Origin: Hymenobacter lucidus
GTDB lineage: Bacteria; Bacteroidota; Bacteroidia; Cytophagales; Hymenobacteraceae
Reading direction: 5' to 3'
Assembly (NCBI RefSeq): GCF_020447265.1
Contig: NZ_JAJADR010000003.1
Coordinates: 186,001-250,000, forward strand
DNA length: 64,000 nt
The notes below the pieces were generated by a model. The model saw nothing but the letters and a program-made list of their open reading frames with translations, was not told the origin of the DNA and did not search any database. The position numbers and the translations under genes are program-made. Shown piece after piece: positions 33,443-40,822 of the stretch; within the stretch, counting starts at the first letter, position 1, and each line of letters begins with the position of its first letter.

Positions 33443-34870
33443 TTACTCCCCGCCCCCTTTGCCGCCTTTGCCGCCGGCATCCATGCGCACTATTTTGGGC
33501 GTAAACGAGCCGAGCACGTCCACCAGGTCGCGCTGGTGGGCCATTACCTGGTGAATATCCTTGTAGGCCATCGGGGCTTCGTCGAGGCCGCCGCCCATAA
33601 GCTCAATGCCGTGGTCTTTCAGCTCGCGGCGCACGTCGCCTTCCTTTAGTGTTTTCATGGCCGCACTGCGCGACATACGCCGCCCCGCCCCGTGCGAGGC
33701 CGATTGCAGCGAGTCCCGCTCGCCCCGGCCCCGCACGATGAAGCCGGGGGCCGTCATGGAGCCGGGAATGACGCCCAGCACGCCCTTGCCGGCCGGCGTG
33801 GCGCCTTTACGGTGCACAATGGCCTCGCGGCCGTCGGCCAGCGTTTCGCGCCAGGCAAAGTTGTGGTGGTTTTCTACTTTGGCCATGGCCCGCTCGCCCA
33901 AGGCTTTGCTGATGCGGCGGTGAATCTGGTCGTGGCAGGCCGAGGCGTAGTCGCCAGCCAGGTTCATGGCGGCCCAGTATTCCTGCCCGGCCTGCGAGTC
34001 GAGGGAAAGCCAGGCCAGGTGGCGCGCTTCGGGCGGCAGCGGGCAGGCCTGCATGGCCAGCTTGGTGTAGTGCTGGGCCACGGCCGCGCCCAGCCCCCGG
34101 GAGCCGCTGTGGCTGAGCAGCCCCAGGTACTTGCCCGGCGGCACGTCCAGCTCATTGTCCGGGTCGGTGATGTCGACCACCCCGAATTCCACGAAGTGGT
34201 TGCCCGAGCCCGAGGTGCCAATCTGGTCGATGGCCGTTTGGCGCTTGCCCTTCAGCACCCCGATTTCCCGAAACTCGGGCCGCTCGAAAATGGCGTCGTC
34301 CATCTTCTTATCGAAGCCCGACTTATTGCCGAAGCGGGTGTTTTCCAGAATAATCTTGCGCAGCTCCTTGGCCCGCTGGTAGAGCTCGTGCTCGGGCAGC
34401 GGAAACACCGACAGAGCCATGCGGCAGCCAATATCCATGCCCACGCCGTAGGGAATGACGGCATTATCGACGGCCAGCACCCCGCCGATGGGCAGGCCGT
34501 AGCCCTGGTGGGCATCGGGCATCAGCGCCCCGTCGATGGTGACGGGCAGCTGCATGGCGGTGTCCATCTGCTTACGGGCCCCATCCTCGATAAACTCCTC
34601 GCCGTAGCGCCGGTAATCCTTGATTTCGGGGTTCAGACCCACGCTTTTGCTGGGCTGGGGCACCAGCTCCTGGGCTACTTCGCGCCAGGTTTCGTCGCGC
34701 ACATATTTGTATGGATCAGCTTTTATCTGCTGCAGCAACGCCAGGGCGCTGCCTTTATCGAGCTTTTTGAACTGCCGGTCGGCCAGCACGTCCAGAGCAC
34801 GGCCAATAGCGGGCCCTTCGGGGAAACCAATCTTGCGCAGGTCGTTGCCGCGCACTGTTTGCTTAGACAT
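33443..34870 (-). CDS. rtcB: RNA-splicing ligase RtcB (paralogue 1)
   Basis: 475 residues. RtcB joins RNA 2',3'-cyclic phosphate or 3'-phosphate ends to 5'-OH ends using GTP and Mn2+. All catalytic elements are seen: the metal Cys in GVGMDIGCRMAL, His in GSGNHFVEFG, His in LLSHSGSRGLG, His in NHHNFAW, the nucleotide-binding HRKGATPAGKGVLGVIPGSM, and the GMP-accepting His of the SHGAGRRMSR motif. The N-terminal part (MSKQTVRGNDLRKIGFPEGPAIGRALDVL) is shared with the second paralogue at 38134. The C-terminus ends in a Gly/Lys-rich tail (GGKGGKGGGE). No archease gene is adjacent. Confidence 0.93.
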   Translation of the reverse strand: MSKQTVRGNDLRKIGFPEGPAIGRALDVLADRQFKKLDKGSALALLQQIKADPYKYVRDETWREVAQELVPQPSKSVGLNPEIKDYRRYGEEFIEDGARKQMDTAMQLPVTIDGALMPDAHQGYGLPIGGVLAVDNAVIPYGVGMDIGCRMALSVFPLPEHELYQRAKELRKIILENTRFGNKSGFDKKMDDAIFERPEFREIGVLKGKRQTAIDQIGTSGSGNHFVEFGVVDITDPDNELDVPPGKYLGLLSHSGSRGLGAAVAQHYTKLAMQACPLPPEARHLAWLSLDSQAGQEYWAAMNLAGDYASACHDQIHRRISKALGERAMAKVENHHNFAWRETLADGREAIVHRKGATPAGKGVLGVIPGSMTAPGFIVRGRGERDSLQSASHGAGRRMSRSAAMKTLKEGDVRRELKDHGIELMGGGLDEAPMAYKDIHQVMAHQRDLVDVLGSFTPKIVRMDAGGKGGKGGGE

Positions 34871-34968
34871 AGTTCGGAACGTTGGGTGGTTCCGAGTGTA
34901 GCGCGAAGCAGGGCTTTGGGGTTACGGACGAGGTGGTGAAGTGGTGAAGTGGTAAGTTGACATTCATG

Positions 34969-35127
34969 TGTCCTTGCGAGCAACGCGAAGCAATCCGTCC
35001 TCTGAAATGTACCGAGAGTCCTGAAGTGAAAAGCCCTTTACTCCGGCGGGAATAAAGGGCTTTCTGGGTAAAGGACGTGACTACCTGCGCAGAGGACGGA
35101 TTGCCACGGCTGCGCCTCGCAAGGACA
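34969..35127. repeat. Palindromic intergenic repeat, type B
   Basis: About 159 bp. Outer arms TGTCCTTGCGAG / CTCGCAAGGACA (12 bp, perfect). Inner arms GCAATCCGTCCTCTG / CAGAGGACGGATTGC (15 bp, perfect). Core AAAGCCCTTTA / TAAAGGGCTTT. It fills most of the 315-bp gap between two minus-strand genes. The second copy of this type is at 49304-49458. Confidence 0.8.
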
Positions 35128-35185
35128 GACGAGCATTAGCACATCAGCACATTTCTCACATTCTCCACATTAAAAACACATTGCC

Positions 35186-35836
35186 TTACTGCTGCTTGCC
35201 GCACTCGGCGCAGAAGCGCTGGTCGGGCTTCATACTAGCGCCGCAGTCGGAGCAGAATTTCTCCTTGGCCTGGGCCGCTACGTTGGGCGTGCCGCACTCA
35301 GGGCAGAACTTCTTGTTGGCGTCGAGGGTGGTCTGGCAGTTTTTGCACTGCACGATTCCGCCCCGGTTGATGAAGTCGAGGCTTTTGGTGTAGTCCTGCT
35401 CGCGGGTTTTGGTATAAATCTGCTCTTTGGCGGCCTGGGCCTGCTGGGAGGCCAGCTCCTCGTGCTCGTCGGGGGCACAGTCTTCGCAGAGGCCGGCCTT
35501 GCCATTCCAGCACACATCGGGGCACACCCAGTGGCCGCAGCGGGTGCATTGCTTGAAAAATTTCTTGCCTTCGAGCACGGCGCTTTTCAGAGCCTCGTCG
35601 TGGGCGGGGCCACCCACGGCGCGCTGCATCTGGTAGGCCGCGTTGCCGGCGTCGTGAAACATGCCGCCAAACAGGCTGCCGGCCGCGTTGAGCAGGCTGG
35701 TAGCCATGCCCATCTTGTTGATTTCAAACCGCGACATATGGCCGTTGTGGCATTTGTCGCAGTAAAACTTAAACTGGAAGCCTTTGTCGGTGGACAGGTC
35801 GTCGTGGTTGGCGACAAACTGAATCAGGTTGCTCAT
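35186..35836 (-). CDS. Multi-zinc-ribbon protein
   Basis: 216 residues from ATG 35836 (MSNLIQFVANHDDLSTDKGFQFKFYCDKCHNGHMSRFE). Several Cys pairs suggest four zinc sites: CDKCHNGH, CTRCGHWVC..C....CEDC in the middle, then two rubredoxin-like ribbons at the C-terminus (CKNCQTTLDANKKFCPECG and CSDCGASMKPDQRFCAECG). A glycine-rich helix (ATSLLNAAGSLFGGMFHDAGNAAYQ) lies between. The function is unknown. It could be a nucleic-acid or protein adaptor. It sits between the first rtcB gene and the ArsR operon, separated from rtcB by a type B repeat, so the two need not be linked. Confidence 0.78.
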   Translation of the reverse strand: MSNLIQFVANHDDLSTDKGFQFKFYCDKCHNGHMSRFEINKMGMATSLLNAAGSLFGGMFHDAGNAAYQMQRAVGGPAHDEALKSAVLEGKKFFKQCTRCGHWVCPDVCWNGKAGLCEDCAPDEHEELASQQAQAAKEQIYTKTREQDYTKSLDFINRGGIVQCKNCQTTLDANKKFCPECGTPNVAAQAKEKFCSDCGASMKPDQRFCAECGKQQ

Positions 35837-35981
35837 AGCGGTGTAGGAAGGATGATGTGGCTGCGAAAGCAAAGATAAACTTGCGCCAATATAGCAGTAT
35901 CACATGGGTATGTGAGGTTACCGTCTTTCCCGGTAATCGGGAATTTGCCCTTGGCCGCACCCGCAAGCCGGGCCGGTTGGC

Positions 35982-36602
35982 TTAGTCGTGCAGCCCTTTG
36001 CCCCGCAAAATGTGCGGCGTGTATTTTTCAACCCGGGCCGCCCGGGTTTTGGCCTGCTTGGGGGCCGAAAAATACAGCAGATAACCCCGCTGCCGACCGG
36101 GCGTGAGGGTGTGGAAAGCGGCTTTCAGGGCGGCGCTGTTATCCAGCGCCGCCTGCAGCTCGTCGGGCATGGTGAAGTCCGACGTTTGCTTTAAAGCGAC
36201 TTTCAGGTCCGCTTTTTCTGCCGCAACAGCTTCCCGGATATACGCCTCCAGCACGGGTTGCAGCCGGACAATTTCCTGCGCATCGGTGAAGCGGATCTGG
36301 CGGGCGGCCTGCACGTTGGCGGTTTGCTGCACCAACAGGCTGTTTGGGTCGCTAAGCAGGGCTCCATTCACGAAATTGAGGGCACAGTATTCCTTAAAGG
36401 CGTGGATTAACAGCACGTTTTTCTCCTGCACGGTGTAGCAGGGTACGCCCCATTTTAGCTCTTCGGTGAGGCCGCAGCCGAGCACGAGGGCCCGCAATTC
36501 GTGCAGCGCAGGTTGCCATTTCCGGACGCTGCACGCGGGGGTGCTCACCAGCGCGCAACGCCCGCAGCCATCCGTGAAGTAAAAATCAACCGAGGGAGCC
36601 AT
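35982..36602 (-). CDS. YdeI/OmdA-type protein with DUF1801-like domain
   Basis: 206 residues. The N-terminal part (KWQPALHELRALVLGCGLTEELKWGVPCYTVQEKNVLLIHAFKEYCALNFVNGALL) matches the DUF1801/YdhG-like fold. The C-terminal part (FTMPDELQAALDNSAALKAAFHTLTPGRQRGYLLYFSAPKQAKTRAARVEKYTPHILRGKGL) matches the bacteriocin-protection YdeI/OmdA domain. Last gene of the ArsR-SRPBCC-DoxX-YdeI operon, 8 bp after DoxX. The biochemical role of the family is not established. Confidence 0.85.
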   Translation of the reverse strand: MAPSVDFYFTDGCGRCALVSTPACSVRKWQPALHELRALVLGCGLTEELKWGVPCYTVQEKNVLLIHAFKEYCALNFVNGALLSDPNSLLVQQTANVQAARQIRFTDAQEIVRLQPVLEAYIREAVAAEKADLKVALKQTSDFTMPDELQAALDNSAALKAAFHTLTPGRQRGYLLYFSAPKQAKTRAARVEKYTPHILRGKGLHD

Positions 36603-36610
36603 TATCGTTA

Positions 36611-36991
36611 TTAGTTAGCAGTCAGAACTCTTCTACTGGCCGGCCGGAAGTACCACGATACGACCGTCAGAGCCAGCAGCAGCAACGAGGGCGGCAATGC
36701 GCTAATGGGCTCCCGGGCGGCCAGGTGGGAAACAACGGCACCCGACATGGCGAAGAAAAAGCCCGCGTAAGCCCATTCTTTCAGTAGTGCCAACCGTGGC
36801 ACGAGCAGGGCCACAACTCCTAGTATTTTCCAGACGCCCAAAATCACGGGGAAGTAGGGTGGATAGCCCAGATTGGCCATAAAATCCGCTTCGGCCTTGT
36901 TATTCATTACTTGCACTACGCCGGTGGATAGCATGCCCAGGGCCAGCCAAAGCGTAGAAGTCCAGTAAATGATGTTGTTTCTCCGGTTCAT
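36611..36991 (-). CDS. DoxX-like family membrane protein
   Basis: 126 residues with four predicted transmembrane helices (YWTSTLWLALGMLSTGVVQVM, FPVILGVWKILGVVALLVPRL, EWAYAGFFFAMSGAVVSHL, LPPSLLLLALTVVSWYF). The GVWKILG and EWAYAGFFFAMSGA stretches are typical of DoxX-like proteins, whose roles in redox or quinone metabolism remain loosely defined. It is 6 bp from the SRPBCC gene in an operon. Confidence 0.85.
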   Translation of the reverse strand: MNRRNNIIYWTSTLWLALGMLSTGVVQVMNNKAEADFMANLGYPPYFPVILGVWKILGVVALLVPRLALLKEWAYAGFFFAMSGAVVSHLAAREPISALPPSLLLLALTVVSWYFRPASRRVLTAN

Positions 36992-36997
36992 GGCGGG

Positions 36998-37465
36998 TTA
37001 TTTTAGGTTACCCACGATTTCCTGCAGCCGGTTGTGGGCCATGTTGAGGCCCTGGGCAAAGGGCAGCCGCAGCTGCTGATTGCGCTGGGCCACCGACCGG
37101 TAGATGATGTGCATGCGCAGCTGGCTGCGGCCGTCGGGCAGGCTCTCGAATTCCAGGAACTCCAGCTGGGGGCCGAAGGGCGCATTTTCCATTTCGAAGG
37201 TGCGGGTAATCATCTGGTTGGGAATGAACTCGTGGATGACGCCGCCGGCCCGAAACACCACGTTGCCCTGCGCATCGGTGGTTTCGAACTGCCAGCTGCC
37301 GTGCTTTCGGTTGTCGAGCTTCAGCACGTTGGTGCCCATCCACTGCGCAATGATTTCGGGGTCGGTGTAGGCCGTGAACAACAACGGCCGCGGCAGGTCA
37401 AACAAGCGGGTGATGACCAGGTCCTGCCGGCCATCCTCGGCGCTGATGTTGGTTTTTCGCTCCAT
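36998..37465 (-). CDS. SRPBCC family protein (AHSA1-like)
   Basis: 155 residues of the START-like/AHSA1 fold: LVITRLFDLPRPLLFTAYTDPEIIAQWMGTNVLKLDNRKHGSWQFETTDAQGNVVFRAGGVIHEFIPNQMITRTFEMENAPFGPQLEFLEFESLPDGRSQLRMH. The fold binds hydrophobic ligands. Proteins of this group are commonly encoded next to ArsR regulators, as here, where only 2 bp separate the two genes, indicating coupled translation. Confidence 0.9.
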   Translation of the reverse strand: MERKTNISAEDGRQDLVITRLFDLPRPLLFTAYTDPEIIAQWMGTNVLKLDNRKHGSWQFETTDAQGNVVFRAGGVIHEFIPNQMITRTFEMENAPFGPQLEFLEFESLPDGRSQLRMHIIYRSVAQRNQQLRLPFAQGLNMAHNRLQEIVGNLK

Positions 37466-37467
37466 TG

Positions 37468-37797
37468 TTAGTCGGTGGATTTGGCTTGGCGGGCTTGCAG
37501 AATGCTTTCCAGCTTGTTAAACCGGTCGTCCCACATCTGGCGGAAGGGCTCGATAAAGTCGGCTATTTCCTTCATGCGGGCCGGGTTGAGGTGGTAGTAG
37601 ATTTCCCGGCCGCTCTGCTGCTGCTTCAGCAGCTCGCACTCAGTCAGGATCTGCAGGTGCTTCGATACGGTGGGCCGGGCCGTGTCGAAGCTGGCGGCAA
37701 TGGCCCCGGCCGTCATAGCCTGGGCGGCCACGAGCAGCAGAATGGCCCGGCGGGTGGGGTCGGCAATGGCCTGGAAGGCGTCGCGGCGTAAGTTCAT
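37468..37797 (-). CDS. ArsR/SmtB-type winged-helix regulator
   Basis: 109 residues: [89 protein letters not shown]. The ADPTRRAIL opening, the recognition helix [13 protein letters not shown] and the wing [11 protein letters not shown] are standard. No CxC metal site is visible, so it likely senses something other than arsenic or metals. It leads the four-gene operon, and inverted repeats built on GTAGT/ACTAC lie 13-47 bp upstream of its start codon. Confidence 0.92.
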   Translation of the reverse strand: MNLRRDAFQAIADPTRRAILLLVAAQAMTAGAIAASFDTARPTVSKHLQILTECELLKQQQSGREIYYHLNPARMKEIADFIEPFRQMWDDRFNKLESILQARQAKSTD

Positions 37798-37809
37798 TGC
37801 GTAGCTATT

Positions 37810-37844
37810 TGACTACAAGTATACGCGTAGTCATTTAACTACGC
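37810..37844. promoter_or_regulatory. Candidate ArsR operator: overlapping inverted repeats
   Basis: TGACTAC-N10-GTAGTCA (37810-37833) and GCGTAGT-N6-ACTACGC (37825-37844) overlap. Both are perfect 7-bp inverted repeats. They sit just upstream of the ArsR-type start codon at 37797, where a repressor would block the promoter. Confidence 0.6.
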
Positions 37845-37970
37845 AAGATGCGCCGGAATTATTTTTACCAGCTGCCCGATAAAGCCAAACAAGTATACAG
37901 TGGTCTGAAAATTGGCTGCCAGCGCTGCACATGGCCCCGGAATAGCGGCGTTTTTAGGCTGAACATGCGG

Positions 37971-38003
37971 CTAAGGCTTCAAACCGCCGCGGCTAAGCCT
38001 TAG
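37971..38003. repeat. Inverted repeat CTAAGGCTT / AAGCCTTAG
   Basis: Perfect 9-bp arms with 15-bp spacer, each preceded by GCGG, in the gap between the ArsR operon and the second rtcB gene. No role can be assigned. The rest of 37850-38070 shows nothing else. Confidence 0.35.
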
Positions 38004-38073
38004 AGCATCGCGCCGGCGGCTTGAAGTACTGCGTCATAGCCTTAATTCAGGAGTACCCGCCTTGGCTTTTGAG

Positions 38074-38103
38074 CAAAAAAGAGGCCCCGACTAGGGCCTC
38101 TTC
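38074..38103 (-). terminator. Rho-independent terminator of the second rtcB gene
   Basis: On the minus strand GAGGCCC-N6-GGGCCTC followed by TTTTTT, about 30 bp after the rtcB stop. It marks the 3' end of the Ro60/Y-RNA/RtcB island. Confidence 0.85.
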
Positions 38104-38133
38104 TCAAGCAAACGACTCAGGCAAACGACGAGC

Positions 38134-39534
38134 TTACGCACCGTCCATGCGCACGATTTTGGGCGTGAACGAGCCGAGCACGTCTACCAACTCCTGCTGG
38201 CTTTGCATCACGGCGTGGATGTCCTTGTAAGCCATCGGCGCTTCATCGACGCCCCCACCCTGCAGGGCCACGTCGTGGTCTTTCAGGTACTGGCGCACCT
38301 GGGCTTCGCTCAGCTCCTGCTTGGCCCGGCTGCGCGACATGAGCCGGCCGGCTCCGTGCGCGGCCGAGCCCAGCGACGCGGCCACACCCCGGCCCCGCAC
38401 GATAAAGCCGGGGGCCGTCATGGAGCCGGGAATGATGCCCAGCACGCCCTGGCCGGCCGGCGTAGCGCCCTTGCGGTGCACGATTACCTCGCGGCCGTCC
38501 TGCAGCTGCTCTTTCCAGGCGAAGTTGTGGTGGTTTTCCACTTTGGCCAGGGGCCGCTCGCCCAGGGCTTTGGCCAGCCGCTGGTGAATGTGGTGGTGGC
38601 AGGCCGAGGCGTAGTCACCGGCCAGCGTCATGGCGGCCCAGTATTCCTGGCCCAGCTCCCCATCGAGGCTTAGCCAGGCTAAGTGCTTGGCCTCGTTGGG
38701 GAGCTGGCAGTTTTCCATAGCCAGCTTGGTGTAGTGGTTAGCCACCGAAGCGCCCAGGCCGCGCGAGCCGGAGTGCGACAATAAGCCCACGTACTGGCCC
38801 ACGGCCAGGCCCATCTCGTTGGTCGGGTCAGTAATTTCTACGATGCCGAATTCCACGAAGTGGTTGCCGGAGCCGGAGGTGCCGATTTGGGCGGCGGCCG
38901 TTGCCTGCTTGTTGCGCAGAAACGGCAAGTCGCGGAACTCGTCGCGCTCCAGCACCTCGTGGCCCATTTTCCGGCCCCGGTCGAAACCGGTGCGGTTGCC
39001 GAAGCGGGTGTTGTCGAGCAGCAGCTTCTGCAATTCCTGCACCCGCTGCCCGATGAATTTGGGCGGCAGCGCAAACACCGACAGCGCCATGCGGCAGCCG
39101 ATATCCACGCCCACGGCGTAGGGAATCACGGCATTGTCGGTGGCCAGCACGCCCCCGATGGGCAGGCCGTAGCCGTGGTGGGCGTCGGGCATGAGGGCTC
39201 CGGCCACCGTTACGGGCAGTTTCATGGCCGTATCCATCTGGTGCAGGGCGCCTGGCTCGATATGCTCGGCCCCGTAGAGGGCGTAGGGCTTGCGGGCCAC
39301 CAACTCGATGTGACGCGACGGAGGCGGCAGCAGCGCGGCGGCTACGTGGCTCCAGTCGAGGTGGGTGGCGAAATCGTGGGGAGTGGCCAGAATGTGCTGG
39401 AGCAGGGCCAGCTGGTCGGTCAGGGAAATTTTCTTGAGGTGCTTGCGCTGCAATTGAGCCAGCGCCAGCCCGATGGCGCGGCCTTCGGGGAAGCCAAGCT
39501 GCCGAAGGTCGTTGCCGCGTAGTTGTTGAGCCAT
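38134..39534 (-). CDS. rtcB: RNA-splicing ligase RtcB (paralogue 2, Y-RNA array linked)
   Basis: 466 residues, collinear with paralogue 1. The catalytic set is intact: GVDIGCRMAL, GSGNHFVEFG, LLSHSGSRGLG, NHHNFAW, VHRKGATPAGQGVLGIIPGSM, and the guanylylated His in AAHGAGRLMSRS. RtcB seals RNAs cut to 2',3'-cyclic phosphate and 5'-OH, such as tRNAs cleaved in the anticodon loop. It lies 125 bp downstream of the last unit of the Y-RNA-like array and on the same strand as the Ro60 orthologue, reminiscent of rsr-yrlBA-rtcBA in Salmonella. A TTTG just before ATG may be part of its own promoter. No RtcA, archease or RtcR gene is seen in the window. Confidence 0.93.
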   Translation of the reverse strand: MAQQLRGNDLRQLGFPEGRAIGLALAQLQRKHLKKISLTDQLALLQHILATPHDFATHLDWSHVAAALLPPPSRHIELVARKPYALYGAEHIEPGALHQMDTAMKLPVTVAGALMPDAHHGYGLPIGGVLATDNAVIPYAVGVDIGCRMALSVFALPPKFIGQRVQELQKLLLDNTRFGNRTGFDRGRKMGHEVLERDEFRDLPFLRNKQATAAAQIGTSGSGNHFVEFGIVEITDPTNEMGLAVGQYVGLLSHSGSRGLGASVANHYTKLAMENCQLPNEAKHLAWLSLDGELGQEYWAAMTLAGDYASACHHHIHQRLAKALGERPLAKVENHHNFAWKEQLQDGREVIVHRKGATPAGQGVLGIIPGSMTAPGFIVRGRGVAASLGSAAHGAGRLMSRSRAKQELSEAQVRQYLKDHDVALQGGGVDEAPMAYKDIHAVMQSQQELVDVLGSFTPKIVRMDGA

Positions 39535-39659
39535 ACAAAGGGAGTCCGAAGACGTGAAGTTGAAGAGAGAGAGAGAAACGGCCGTTCAGGAGGCAGCGAC
39601 ACCCACATTTCGGTGCCGCTGCCGGCCGCAGTTGTTGACGAAAAAAACCTATCCAAGCC

Positions 39660-39739
39660 GGAGCAATAAGCCGGGCGCGTCTGGGGTACTCGCGTAACAC
39701 CCAAAGGATTGGTCGAAGGAACGCGCCCGTACGGCATCC
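39660..39739 (-). ncRNA. Y-RNA-like unit 9 (short, without clear tRNA module)
   Basis: Leader GGATGCCGTA then helix strand CGGGCGCG, the conserved TTCCTTCG, a central hairpin (GGGT...ACCC), the matching strand CGCGCCCG (8 of 8 pairs), and the tail GCTTATTGCTCC. The inner region is about 40 nt and has no T-arm sequence. It resembles a minimal Y RNA. Last unit before rtcB. Confidence 0.6.
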
Positions 39740-39770
39740 GGCCGGATAATCGGGTACCAAACGCGAGCAA

Positions 39771-39850
39771 GGGAACAAGCCGGGCAGTCTGCTATTGATG
39801 CGTGGGTATTTCACCCAGCGCACCCCGAAGTATGACTTCCCTACGCCACT
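39771..39850 (-). ncRNA. Y-RNA-like unit 8 (short, without clear tRNA module)
   Basis: Divergent leader GTGGCGTAG, helix GGGAAGTC paired with GACTGCCC (7 of 8), internal ATACTTCG, a nested hairpin GGTGCG...TGGGT-GAAAT-ACCCA...CGCATC, and tail GGCTTGTTCCC. Like unit 9 it is about 80 nt and lacks D and T arms. Confidence 0.6.
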
Positions 39851-39872
39851 TTCCCGGTTTGGCTCCTGTAGT

Positions 39873-39996
39873 GGGCAACGAGGCGGGCAGCCTCTGAAAC
39901 TGTGCTCTAACCAAACTGAGCTACTGCCTTGCGGCAGGAAGGATTCGAACCTCCGACCCCAGCGCCCCTAGCGAAGTAAGGCTGCTCTACGGCACC
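39873..39996 (-). ncRNA. Y-RNA-like unit 7 with permuted tRNA module
   Basis: Leader GGTGCCGTA, helix GAGCAGCC with GGCTGCCC (7 of 8), internal TTACTTCG, T arm GGAGG-TTCGAAT-CCTTC. The acceptor strands CTGCC and GGCAG are joined by GCAA, then comes a canonical D arm (TAGCTCAGTTTGGTTAGAGC) and the tail GCCTCGTTGCCC. CAG/CTG may form a short anticodon-stem remnant. One of the clearest units. Confidence 0.8.
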
Positions 39997-40023
39997 ACTA
40001 CAGGAAAAACTGGCTGCTTACCC

Positions 40024-40167
40024 GGGCAATAAGCGGAAGGCGCCAAAAAAGTGTTGCGCGCTTTGAGCCACTCAGCCACCTGACCCAAGGCCAGGGCGGG
40101 ATTCGAACCCGCGGTATCCCGGGCAACCGGGACACGAACTACGAAGGACCGCCTGCCGACGGCACCG
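40024..40167 (-). ncRNA. Y-RNA-like unit 6 with class II (Ser/Leu-like) permuted tRNA module
   Basis: Leader CGGTGCCGTC, helix GGCAGGCG with CGCCTTCC (7 of 8), internal GTCCTTCG. A long variable arm TCCCGG-TTGC-CCGGGA marks a class II tRNA. The T arm is GCGGG-TTCGAAT-CCCGC and the acceptor strands CCTGGCC/GGTCAGG are joined by TTG. The D arm is TGGCTGAGTGGCTCAAAGC and the tail is GCTTATTGCCC. Confidence 0.78.
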
Positions 40168-40193
40168 GGTAAGCAGTAAAAACAAAACTCGTT

Positions 40194-40326
40194 GGAGCAA
40201 CTGGGCGCCCAGCCCATTATCCTGCTCTACCAGACTGAGCTACCGCCAATCCGGGGACTGGCGAGAGGGATTCGAACCCCCGACCCGGGCATTAAAAGTG
40301 CGAAGTAAGGCTAAGCTACGGCACCC
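40194..40326 (-). ncRNA. Y-RNA-like unit 5 with permuted tRNA module
   Basis: Leader GGGTGCCGTA, helix GCTTAGCC with GGCTGGGC (8 of 8 with two G.U), internal TTACTTCG, then CACTTTTAATG, which resembles a Lys(UUU) anticodon loop. T arm GGGGG-TTCGAAT-CCCTC. The acceptor strands TCGCCAGTC/GATTGGCGG (9 pairs with G.U) are capped by CCCG. Canonical D arm TAGCTCAGTCTGGTAGAGC and tail ending TTGCTCC. Confidence 0.8.
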
Positions 40327-40352
40327 AACGAGGTACTCTTCCGGACATTGCG

Positions 40353-40489
40353 GGGCAACAGGCGAAGCGCCCAAACAACTGATGCGTCTACATTTCGCCA
40401 CTCACTACCGGGCGGCAGTGAGGCGGGAGTTGCACCCGCACGCCTTGCGGCAGCAGTTCTGAACGAAGGATTACGCTCCTACGGCACCC
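40353..40489 (-). ncRNA. Y-RNA-like unit 4 with Leu-like permuted tRNA module
   Basis: Leader GGGTGCCGTA, helix GGAGCG with CGCTTC (6 pairs), internal TCCTTCG. TTCAGAACTG resembles Leu(CAG), and AACTG pairs with CAGTT after the D arm. Variable arm GCCGCAAGGC, T arm GCGGG-TGCAACT-CCCGC, acceptor strands CTCACTGCC/GGTAGTGAG capped by GCCC. D arm TGGCGAAATGTAGACGC and tail CCTGTTGCCCC. Confidence 0.78.
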
Positions 40490-40517
40490 GAAAAAACCGG
40501 TATTTCAACACCCACCG

Positions 40518-40633
40518 GGGTAAACAATGGAAAGCGCGTGCTCTACCAATTGAGCTGCCTGCGCCGCCCGCAGCGGTTGGCGCAGGCCAGGATTCGAACC
40601 CGTGACCCGATGGAACGCTTCCCGACGACACCC
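40518..40633 (-). ncRNA. Y-RNA-like unit 3 with permuted tRNA module
   Basis: Leader GGGTGTCGTC, helix GGGAAGCG with CGCTTTCC (8 of 8 with one G.U), internal TTCCATCG. The T arm around GGTTCGAATCC is imperfect. Acceptor strands CCTGCGCC/GGCGCAGG (8 of 8) are joined by a 13-nt loop. Canonical D arm CAGCTCAATTGGTAGAGC, tail ATTGTTTACCCC. Confidence 0.75.
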
Positions 40634-40670
40634 GGCGGGATATGTAGGCAATGAACCAACCCAAAAACCG

Positions 40671-40791
40671 GGGCAAATGGCGCCAGGCGAGTGTTTTCCT
40701 GTTGCCACGAAGGCAACGCGGGATTCGAACCCGTAACCGCCCGTGGGGCAGCCTGAAAACTAGCCCGAAGTAACGCCCGGCTACGGCACCC
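40671..40791 (-). ncRNA. Y-RNA-like unit 2 with partial tRNA module
   Basis: Leader GGGTGCCGTA, helix GCCGGGCG with CGCCTGGC (8 of 8 with one G.U), internal TTACTTCG, T arm CGGG-TTCGAAT-CCCG, acceptor strands GTTGCC/GGCAAC joined by TTCGT, tail GCCATTTGCCCC. The D arm is not recognisable (AGGAAAACACT in its place). Confidence 0.72.
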
Positions 40792-40822
40792 GGTCAGGAG
40801 GATTGGCCAATGCAGCAGGAAA

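Noticed and set aside
34925..34965. Tandem GTGGTGAA-type short repeats upstream of rtcB paralogue 1, with similar stretches near 43550 and 48120.
   Set aside because: They are short, degenerate and found near both gene starts and gene ends, so no regulatory meaning could be supported.
39873..40740. Ordinary tRNA genes on the minus strand, suggested by GGTTCGAATCC T loops and GCTCAGTTGGT-type D arms.
   Set aside because: The T arm always precedes the D arm and the acceptor strands are joined by a short loop, so no unit has a 5' acceptor, D, anticodon, T, 3' acceptor order or a CCA end. They are better explained as permuted tRNA-like parts of Y-RNA units.
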